A DNA stretch of 6,445 nt, from assembly GCA_002308555.1 (NCBI GenBank), contig DBWD01000124.1:1-6445 (forward strand), written 5' to 3'. Below are positions 1 through 5,345 of this stretch, piece after piece (position 1 is the stretch's first letter; each line of letters begins with the position of its first letter). The notes below the pieces were generated by a model. It did no database searches and was not told where the DNA came from. It worked only from the letters and a program-made list of their open reading frames with translations. Source of the DNA: a bacterium UBP3_UBA1247 (GTDB lineage Bacteria; UBA3054). A program made the translations under genes and the position numbers.

Positions 1-219
1 GTCACCTTCTTCGCCGTCTGGGAGTATTACAAGAAAGGCTGGGTGGACATCAAGATCGCCTGCGTCCTGGTCCTTTTGATGCTCGTGTTCTCCTACTTTG
101 CCTCCCTGATCGCCAAGAATCTTGACGCGCTGCAGATGAAGCTTTACTTCTCCATCTTCGCGATTCTTGCCGGCATCTACATGCTCGTCGATTCCATCAT
201 CAAGCTGAGGGCCAGGTAA
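1..219 (+). CDS. TauE/SafE (TSUP) family membrane permease, C-terminal end, partial
   Basis: Frame 1 is open from the window edge and gives 72 residues before a TAA at 217-219; the start lies outside the window. The fragment has a short soluble piece with YYKKGWVD, which matches the Gly-x-Val-Asp turn before the penultimate helix of TSUP proteins. Two hydrophobic segments follow, at about residues 19-38 and 47-66 (the second contains FAILAGIYML), then a short basic tail (KLRAR). TSUP proteins export or import small anions and sulfur compounds such as sulfite, sulfonates or thiosulfate across the inner membrane; the substrate cannot be told from this piece. The stop shares one base with the lpxB start, so it appears to be an upstream member of the lpxB operon. 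The family call rests only on the C-terminal pattern; another polytopic membrane protein is possible. Confidence 0.6.
   Translation, partial: VTFFAVWEYYKKGWVDIKIACVLVLLMLVFSYFASLIAKNLDALQMKLYFSIFAILAGIYMLVDSIIKLRAR
207..211 (+). promoter_or_regulatory. Shine-Dalgarno site of lpxB
   Basis: GAGGG lies 7 nt before the ATG at 219, inside the last codons of the permease gene. It supports ATG 219 as the lpxB start, even though that start overlaps the preceding stop codon (TAATG). Confidence 0.6.
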
Positions 220-1424
220 TGCCCAAGATCTTCTTCATAGCCGGCGAACCCTCGGGCGACCTTTGCGGCTCCTACGCCGTCAGGGAACTGAAGAAAGCCA
301 GGCCCGACCTCGACCTCTACGGCATCGGCGGCCCGGAGATGGAAAAAGCGGGCTTGAGGCTCACCCACAACATCACCGAGCTTTCCGTCATCGGCGTCAT
401 CGAGGTGATCAAACATTACCCCAGGATCAGGCGGGTCTACAACTCCGTCCTCAAGACCATAAAGGAAGACAGGCCGGACGCGGTGGTCTTCATCGACTAT
501 CCCGGCTTCAACCTGGCTCTGACCAAGAAGCTCCACAAGCTCTATCCGGATCTCCCGCTCATCTATCTGGTCAGCCCCCAGCTCTGGGCCTGGGGCCACT
601 CCCGGATCAACACCGTGAGGGAATGCATTTCCCTCATGATGGTCCTGTTCCCCTTCGAAGTGGACGTCTATGAAAAGGGCGGGCAGTGGCTGGTCAAAAA
701 CGACACGCTCCAAATAACCGAGCACAAATTCAAAAAGCCCACCAAAATGCTGGTCCGCCACATCGGCCATTGGATCGTCAACAAGATCGACCGGTTCCAG
801 CCTGACCCTGATTTTCTGAAAACAAACGACATTCCCGATAACAAGGAACTGATAGCACTCCTTCCCGGCAGCAGGGAAAACGAGATCAAGTGGATCTTCC
901 CCACCATGCTGGAAAGCGCCAAGCGCATCACCGAAAAGCATCCCGACGCTTTCTTTTTGATCTCCTGCGCCCGGCCCGGCCTCAAGCCGCTCCTCCAGCG
1001 AGCCCTGGCCAGGAGCGGGATGGAAAACTACCGCCTCATCGACGAGGGCATGTACGACATAGTCAATCTCTCCAAGGTCGTCCTCGTCACCTCCGGCACA
1101 GCGGCCTTCGAGGCCGCCCTCCTGGGCAAGCCCATACTGGTGCTCTACTATCTCAACTACATTTCTTTCTTCCTGGCCAGGATCGCCATGAAGATCCCCT
1201 TCATCAACCTCGCCAACATCATCGCCCAAAGACGCATCGTGCAGGAATTCATCCAGTATCAGATGACGCCCGAGCGCATCGTTCCATGGGCTCTCAAATA
1301 TCTGGAAGACGAAAACGCCTACCAGAAGACCGTCCTGGATCTCGGGGAAGTCAAAGCCTCCCTGGGCACGGGCGACCTGGGCAGCAAAGCCGCCAAGGAA
1401 ATATTATGTCTCTTGAAATTGTGA
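219..1424 (+). CDS. lpxB: Lipid-A-disaccharide synthase LpxB
   Basis: GT19 glycosyltransferase that joins UDP-2,3-diacylglucosamine and lipid X to form the lipid A disaccharide at the inner membrane. At 401 residues it is slightly longer than the E. coli protein (382). Visible motifs: AGEPSGD at 8-14, IDYPGFN at 92-98, SPQLWAW at 119-125, LPGSR at 215-219, and TSGTAAFEAAL at 291-301. By my alignment D93 and R219 match E. coli D98 and R201, two residues known to be needed for activity, so the enzyme looks functional. A shorter match to the usual PNLLAGRELV segment is present as ANIIAQRRIV near residue 330. Odd points: about 21 extra residues lie between YEKGG (151-155) and the IGH motif (182-184), and IGH is followed by WIV rather than the common PL or TM. 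The start is ATG 219 with a good ribosome site; the 3' end overlaps pdxA by 19 nt. Confidence 0.95.
   Translation: MPKIFFIAGEPSGDLCGSYAVRELKKARPDLDLYGIGGPEMEKAGLRLTHNITELSVIGVIEVIKHYPRIRRVYNSVLKTIKEDRPDAVVFIDYPGFNLALTKKLHKLYPDLPLIYLVSPQLWAWGHSRINTVRECISLMMVLFPFEVDVYEKGGQWLVKNDTLQITEHKFKKPTKMLVRHIGHWIVNKIDRFQPDPDFLKTNDIPDNKELIALLPGSRENEIKWIFPTMLESAKRITEKHPDAFFLISCARPGLKPLLQRALARSGMENYRLIDEGMYDIVNLSKVVLVTSGTAAFEAALLGKPILVLYYLNYISFFLARIAMKIPFINLANIIAQRRIVQEFIQYQMTPERIVPWALKYLEDENAYQKTVLDLGEVKASLGTGDLGSKAAKEILCLLKL
1396..1400 (+). promoter_or_regulatory. Shine-Dalgarno site that decides the pdxA start
   Basis: AGGAA sits 5 nt before ATG 1406, within the end of lpxB. The pdxA frame stays open for about 500 nt upstream, so this site, together with where the family's N-terminus begins, fixes the start at 1406. 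Confidence 0.55.
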
Positions 1425-2347
1425 TAACCCCGGGCGACATCGCCGGCGTGGGGCCGGAAGTCATGCTGAAAGCCTGGCAGGAAATAAAAGAGGAAAGCGA
1501 AGCGCGCTTCCTTTTCGCCGGCCCTCTCCCTTTCTGGCGGGAGACCGCCGAAAAACTCGATCTGGATCTTCCGGAAGAAGAGTTTTGCGACGAAACGCTC
1601 CTGGAGGCTTTCCCCAAGGAATACAAATTGGGCAGGGTCTCCGCCCAGTGCGGCAATTTCGCCGTGAAATGTGTGGAAGCCGCCGCGAGATACTGCCTGG
1701 CCGGGGAAGGCCGGGCCATGGTGACCGCTCCCCTGAACAAGGAGGGTGTCAGCCTGGCGGGCCTCAAGACCGTGGGCCACACGGACCTTCTGGCCAAGCT
1801 GACCAATTCCCCGGACCACGCCATGGCTTTTTACACCCCGGAACTGAAAGTGGTCCTGGTCACCCATCACCAGCCTTTGATGAGCGTGGCGAAAAGCCTT
1901 ACCCCGGAAAAAGTCCTGCAGAAGATCGTCCAGGCGGACAAAATGGCCCGCGGCTTGGGCGTTGAGGCGCCCGTGGTGGCGGTCTGCGGACTCAACCCCC
2001 ACGCCGGGGAAAGCGGGCTGCTGGGCAGCGAGGATTCCGAGATCATAGCGCCCGCGGTCGAGGACGCCACCATCATCGGCATCGACGCCAGGGGACCTCT
2101 GCCCTCCGACACCGTCTTCCATTTCGCCCGGGAAGGCCGCTACGACGTCGTGGTGGCCATGTATCACGACCAGGGCCTCATTCCCGTCAAACTCCTGGCC
2201 TTTGAGCGCGCCGTGAACGTCACCCTGGGCCTGCCTTTCATCCGGACTTCCCCGGACCACGGCACGGCCTACGACCTGGCCGGCAAAGGCGAGGCCGACT
2301 ACGGCTCCGCCCTGGAAGCCCTCCGTCTCGCGATAAGACTGGCGTGA
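1406..2347 (+). CDS. pdxA: 4-hydroxythreonine-4-phosphate dehydrogenase PdxA
   Basis: NAD-dependent, metal-requiring enzyme that oxidises 4-phosphohydroxy-L-threonine in the DXP-dependent pathway to pyridoxal phosphate; cytosolic homodimer. The 313 residues are near the family length (E. coli about 329). Motifs in order: TPGDIAGVGPE at 8-18, TAPLNKE, VGHTD around H125, THHQPL with H155, GLNPHAGE with H199, MYHDQGLIPVK with H254, then FIRTSPDHGTAYDLAGKG near the end. H155, H199 and H254 align with the three metal-binding histidines of E. coli PdxA (166, 211, 266), so the active site is complete. Two small departures: GDIAG where GDPAG is usual, and GHTD where GHTE is usual. It overlaps lpxB by 19 nt and the rsmA start by 4 nt. 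A sibling enzyme acting on D-threonate or D-erythronate phosphate (PdxA2) has the same fold; the pdxA-rsmA pairing, also seen in E. coli, favours PdxA. Confidence 0.93.
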   Translation: MSLEIVITPGDIAGVGPEVMLKAWQEIKEESEARFLFAGPLPFWRETAEKLDLDLPEEEFCDETLLEAFPKEYKLGRVSAQCGNFAVKCVEAAARYCLAGEGRAMVTAPLNKEGVSLAGLKTVGHTDLLAKLTNSPDHAMAFYTPELKVVLVTHHQPLMSVAKSLTPEKVLQKIVQADKMARGLGVEAPVVAVCGLNPHAGESGLLGSEDSEIIAPAVEDATIIGIDARGPLPSDTVFHFAREGRYDVVVAMYHDQGLIPVKLLAFERAVNVTLGLPFIRTSPDHGTAYDLAGKGEADYGSALEALRLAIRLA

Positions 2348-3159
2348 AAGAAGAGCTTTGGCATCTCTCCCCGCTCAAGGCTCTCCTTGAGGAAAACGGC
2401 CTGAAGGCCAAGCGGACCCTGGGCCAGAATTTTCTTTTCCACCGCAGGGAATGCCAGAAAATAACGGAAGCCGCCGGCATAGAGGCGGGAGACCGCGTCC
2501 TGGAGATCGGCCCGGGCCTCGGCCATCTGACCGCGGCCCTGGAAGAAGCCGGGGCGCTGGTCACCGCCTGCGAGATCGACAAGCGCCTGACGGATCTCTG
2601 GCCCGAGCTTCATCCGGAATTCCAAGGCCGGTTGATCAACGCCGATTTTCTGAAGCTCCCTCCGGAAGAATACGAGGAATGCGGCAAAGTCGCGGCCAAC
2701 TTACCCTATTACGCCGTCAAGGAGATCCTCATGAAACTTCTCACCTGCGGCGTGAAATGGCGAAGCCTGACCTTTACCCTCCAGAAGGAGGAAGTCCAAA
2801 GGCTGGCGAAAAAGCCGGGCGAGGAACGCTACGGCGCCCTGAACGCGCTGCTTCTGATCCTGGGGGAAACGCGCTGCGCCGGCCTCGTTAAAAAAGACAA
2901 TTTCTACCCCCGCCCCAACGTGGATTCCGCGGTCTTCCAGGCCGGCCCGCTCACCTGGCCGGAATATTCCCTCTGGCTGAAGACCGTCGCGATAGTCAAA
3001 GCCGCCTTCGCCCGGCGCCGGAAACTTCTCCGTTCGAACCTGGAGACGTTCAAGATACCTCCCGCTTATTTCGAGAAAGCCGGGATCCCTCCCCTGGCCA
3101 GGGCGGAGGAGATCGCTCCGGGCAAATTTCTGGAGCTGGCGCGGCTTCTTCCGGAATAA
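2344..3159 (+). CDS. rsmA: 16S rRNA (adenine1518-N6/adenine1519-N6)-dimethyltransferase RsmA (KsgA)
   Basis: S-adenosylmethionine-dependent enzyme that dimethylates two adjacent adenines in the terminal helix of 16S rRNA during late small-subunit assembly. The 271 residues match the family length. Motifs: LGQNFL at 26-31, SAM-binding EIGPGLG at 54-60, acidic CEID at 77-80, NADFL at 99-103, catalytic NLPYY at 119-123, the LQKEEVQRLAKKPG stretch at 146-159, FYPRPNVDSAV at 187-197, and the C-terminal FARRRKLLRSNL at 222-233. The start is GTG 2344, whose last two bases begin the pdxA stop (GTGA). No clear ribosome-binding site precedes it, so translation probably relies on coupling to pdxA. It is the last gene of the operon and ends directly at the hairpin terminator. 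Confidence 0.95.
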   Translation: MKEELWHLSPLKALLEENGLKAKRTLGQNFLFHRRECQKITEAAGIEAGDRVLEIGPGLGHLTAALEEAGALVTACEIDKRLTDLWPELHPEFQGRLINADFLKLPPEEYEECGKVAANLPYYAVKEILMKLLTCGVKWRSLTFTLQKEEVQRLAKKPGEERYGALNALLLILGETRCAGLVKKDNFYPRPNVDSAVFQAGPLTWPEYSLWLKTVAIVKAAFARRRKLLRSNLETFKIPPAYFEKAGIPPLARAEEIAPGKFLELARLLPE

Positions 3160-3186
3160 AAAAAGCAGGGTCTCCCCTGCTTTTTT
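3159..3186. terminator. Bidirectional intrinsic terminator between rsmA and argD
   Basis: A perfect 12-bp inverted repeat: six A then GCAGGG, a four-base TCTC loop, then CCCTGC and six T. It begins within the rsmA stop codon and ends 21 nt before the argD stop on the opposite strand. Because it is symmetrical, it gives a GC stem followed by a U-run on either strand, so it should end both converging transcripts. Confidence 0.92.
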
Positions 3187-3207
3187 GCTTTGTGGCGGCG
3201 CCGCGCT

Positions 3208-4380
3208 TTACAGTTTGGCGATGCCTTCCTCCAGGACGCCCATGCCGAACTCCAGTTCCTCGTCCGTCATAAGGGCGGAGGGCAGGAACCTCAGCACCAC
3301 GTTGTGGGTGCAGTTGGCCAGCACGCCTTTCTCCAGGGCGTAGGCGCAGACCGGGGCGCCGGGGACCTTGAGCTCGATGCCGTAGATGGCGCCCAGGCCG
3401 CGGTAGTCCTTGACCACGTCGTATTTTTCCTTGAAGCGTTTGGCGTAGCCGTCGAATTTCTCCTTGAGGGCTTTGGCCTTGCCGAGGATGTCTTCCTCTT
3501 CGATAGCCTGGAAGGTGGCGATGGCCGCGGCGCAGACCAATGGGTTGCCGCCGTAGGTGGAGCCGTGGTAGCCGGGCTGCATGAGGTCGGCTATTTCCGG
3601 CTTGGCCACGATCATGCCCACGGGCGCGCCGGAGCCGGCGATCTTGGCCACGGCCATGATGTCGGGAGTTATGCCGAAATGCTGGTGGCCGAACCAATAG
3701 CCGCAGCGCCCCACGCCGGTCTGGACTTCGTCGCAGATCAAAAGGCAGCCTTTTTTGTCGCAAAGTTCCCGGAGCCCCCGCATGAATTCTTTAGAGGGGA
3801 TGTTGACGCCGCCCTCGCCCTGCACGGGCTCGAGTATGACCGCCGCGGTCTCGCTGTCCACGGCCTTGTCCATGGCCTCGAGGTCGTCGTAGGGAACGTA
3901 GCTGAAACCGGGGACCAGAGGCTTGAAGGGAGCCTGGTATTTTTCCTGGGCCGTGGCGGTCAGCGCGCCGAAGGTGCGGCCGTGAAAGGAATTGAAGGTG
4001 GTGACGAATTTGTACCTGCCCTTGTCCTTGCCCCAGTTGCGGGCCACTTTCATGGAACCCTCTATGGCTTCCGCGCCGGAATTGCAGAAGAAGATCTTGC
4101 CGGGGAAGGAACGCTTGATGACCAGCTCGGCCAGCTCGGGCTGCAGCACGTTGTAGTAGTTGTTGGGAAGATGGATGAGCCTGGCTGCCTGTTCCTGCAC
4201 TGCTTTCACGACTTTAGGGTGGCAGTGGCCCAGAAGGCCCGTGCCCCAGCCGGGGAAAAAGTCCAGGTATTTGTTTCCTTCCGCGTCGAAGACCCAGGAG
4301 CCCTGCCCTTTCACGAAGGCCGGCTTGACCCTAGTGTAGGTCTTCATTATGTACTTGTCGTAATTTTCGTAAACGTTCAC
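3208..4380 (-). CDS. argD: Acetylornithine aminotransferase ArgD (class III, PLP-dependent)
   Basis: Transfers an amino group from glutamate to N-acetylglutamate semialdehyde to give N-acetylornithine, the fourth step of arginine synthesis; many bacterial ArgD enzymes also serve as the lysine-pathway DapC. The 390 residues match the family. Motifs: LGHCHPKVV at 50-58, CNSGAEA at 99-105 for the PLP phosphate, FHGRT at 132-136, EPVQGEGG at 184-191, DEVQTG at 217-222 with the PLP-nitrogen-binding D217, AK at 245-246 with K246 as the Schiff-base lysine, and HGSTYGGNPL at 272-281. The start is GTG 4380, supported by a well-spaced ribosome site; an in-frame ATG at codon 12 lacks such support. It lies 18 nt after argB on the same strand, consistent with one transcript. 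Minor departures are AEAIEG for the usual AEANEA and GSG after the lysine for the usual GGG or GNG. Another class III aminotransferase is possible, but the argB partner makes ArgD the best call. Confidence 0.9.
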   Translation of the reverse strand: MNVYENYDKYIMKTYTRVKPAFVKGQGSWVFDAEGNKYLDFFPGWGTGLLGHCHPKVVKAVQEQAARLIHLPNNYYNVLQPELAELVIKRSFPGKIFFCNSGAEAIEGSMKVARNWGKDKGRYKFVTTFNSFHGRTFGALTATAQEKYQAPFKPLVPGFSYVPYDDLEAMDKAVDSETAAVILEPVQGEGGVNIPSKEFMRGLRELCDKKGCLLICDEVQTGVGRCGYWFGHQHFGITPDIMAVAKIAGSGAPVGMIVAKPEIADLMQPGYHGSTYGGNPLVCAAAIATFQAIEEEDILGKAKALKEKFDGYAKRFKEKYDVVKDYRGLGAIYGIELKVPGAPVCAYALEKGVLANCTHNVVLRFLPSALMTDEELEFGMGVLEEGIAKL

Positions 4381-4387
4381 TTTTTGG

Positions 4388-4392
4388 TCCTC
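4388..4392 (-). promoter_or_regulatory. Shine-Dalgarno site of argD
   Basis: On the minus strand GAGGA lies 7 nt before the GTG at 4380. It decides in favour of this GTG over the downstream ATG at codon 12, and it sits in the 18-nt gap between argB and argD. Confidence 0.7.
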
Positions 4393-4398
4393 GTTAGT

Positions 4399-5277
4399 TC
4401 AGTCTGATAGGAACTGCGTGCCGATGCCGCGGTCGGTGAAGATCTCCAGGAGCAGGCTGTGGGGAATGTCCCCGCCCACGATGTGGGTGGTCTTCACGTT
4501 GTTCTTCATGGCTTCCAGGCAGGCTTCCACCTTGGGGATCATGCCGCCCTTGATTATGCCTTCCTTGACCAGGTTCGGTATCTCGCTCATGTGCACCGAG
4601 GAGATGAGGGTCTTGGGATCCTGGGGATCCCGCATCAGGCCCGGAACGTTGGTCAGGAAGACCAGTTTCTCCGCGGAAAGGCAGCCGGCGATCTCGGAAG
4701 CCGCGATGTCGGCGTTGACGTTGTAGGCGTGTCCGGAGCGGTCGCGGCCTATGGGGGCCACCACCGGCACGGCGCCGTTCATGATGGTCTCGAAGATGCG
4801 CCTGGGGTTGATGCGCCTGACTTTCCCCACGAAGCCCCAGTCGAAGGGGTTACCGTTCTCGTCCGTGCCTTTCAGCTTGTCCACGCAGATGGTGTGGGTG
4901 TGCCTGGCGACCAAGGATTCGGCCGGGCAGCCTAATTCCTCAAGTTTTTTAACCAGCTGGGCGTTGACCACGTTGGCCAGCACGTCCTCCACCACTTGCA
5001 TCGTTCTCTCGTCCGTGACGCGGAGTCCCTTGACGAAATTGGGGGCGATGCCCTCCTTCTCCATGGCCTTGGAAATGTGCTTGCCGCCGCCGTGCACCAC
5101 CACGGGGCACATGCCCACGGCGCGCATGAAGGCGATGTCTTTGAGTATCCCTTCGTCAACTCCCGCCTCCGCCATGGCGGAGCCGCCGTACTTGATGACG
5201 ACGATGCGGTTCTTGAACTTCTGGATATAGGGAAGAGCCTCGATGAGGACTTCCGTTTTGGCGATGGCTTCTTTCAT
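4399..5277 (-). CDS. argB: Acetylglutamate kinase ArgB, probably arginine-sensitive type
   Basis: Phosphorylates N-acetyl-L-glutamate with ATP, the second step and usual control point of arginine synthesis; cytosolic amino-acid-kinase fold. The 292 residues show IKYGGSAM at 28-35 with nucleotide-binding K29, VHGGGK at 61-66, GLRVTD at 84-89 with substrate-binding R86, YNVNADIAA at 185-193, LTNVPGL at 208-214, GGMIPK at 244-249 and FTDRGIGT at 280-287. The first 25 residues include LIEALPYIQKF, the N-terminal helix found in hexameric, arginine-inhibited enzymes and absent from the shorter arginine-insensitive E. coli type; feedback inhibition is therefore inferred. The ATG at 5275-5277 is the only plausible start: an in-frame TAA lies at 5314-5316. 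No strong ribosome site is visible; the leader is A-rich. It is the first gene after the promoter at 5311-5339 and is followed by argD. Confidence 0.96.
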   Translation of the reverse strand: MKEAIAKTEVLIEALPYIQKFKNRIVVIKYGGSAMAEAGVDEGILKDIAFMRAVGMCPVVVHGGGKHISKAMEKEGIAPNFVKGLRVTDERTMQVVEDVLANVVNAQLVKKLEELGCPAESLVARHTHTICVDKLKGTDENGNPFDWGFVGKVRRINPRRIFETIMNGAVPVVAPIGRDRSGHAYNVNADIAASEIAGCLSAEKLVFLTNVPGLMRDPQDPKTLISSVHMSEIPNLVKEGIIKGGMIPKVEACLEAMKNNVKTTHIVGGDIPHSLLLEIFTDRGIGTQFLSD

Positions 5278-5310
5278 TGCTTTTAACTTAAATTGTTTTT
5301 TGGAAGAGGG

Positions 5311-5339
5311 ATTTTAGCAAAGGGGTCAAGGATTTTCAA
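5311..5339 (-). promoter_or_regulatory. Putative sigma-70 promoter of argB-argD
   Basis: On the minus strand, TTGAAA (5339-5334) and TAAAAT (5316-5311) are separated by exactly 17 nt, close to the consensus -35 and -10 boxes. They lie in the only non-coding gap upstream of argB, and transcription would start near 5304, leaving a leader of about 27 nt. No hairpin terminator is seen between the ABC1 kinase gene and argB, so read-through from upstream may add to this promoter. No clear ArgR operator was recognised. Confidence 0.55.
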
Positions 5340-5345
5340 GGCGTC

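Noticed and set aside
177..1229. Minus-strand open frame of 350 codons across lpxB
   Set aside because: Antisense shadow of lpxB with acidic, repetitive composition and no recognisable domain; the same holds for the 313-codon minus-strand frame at 1319-2260.
890..1405. Possible N-terminal extension of PdxA, since its frame is open far upstream
   Set aside because: The upstream part reads as Arg/Pro/His-rich shadow protein inside lpxB. The PdxA family N-terminus begins at ATG 1406, which has its own ribosome site.
3190..4407. Long plus-strand open frame (405 codons) exactly antisense to argD
   Set aside because: Its translation is low-complexity, rich in G, A, V, H and D with no family motif, as expected when GC-rich codons are read on the opposite strand. 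argD on the minus strand has every expected motif.
4615..4631. Perfect inverted repeat GGGATCC-TGG-GGATCCC inside argB
   Set aside because: It arises from two GAT CCC codon pairs encoding Asp-Pro-Gln-Asp-Pro in a loop of ArgB; there is no T-run or regulatory context.
5278..5345. Riboswitch, attenuator or ArgR box in the argB leader
   Set aside because: The gap is only 68 nt and the predicted leader about 27 nt. I see no stable hairpin, leader peptide or palindromic arginine box there.
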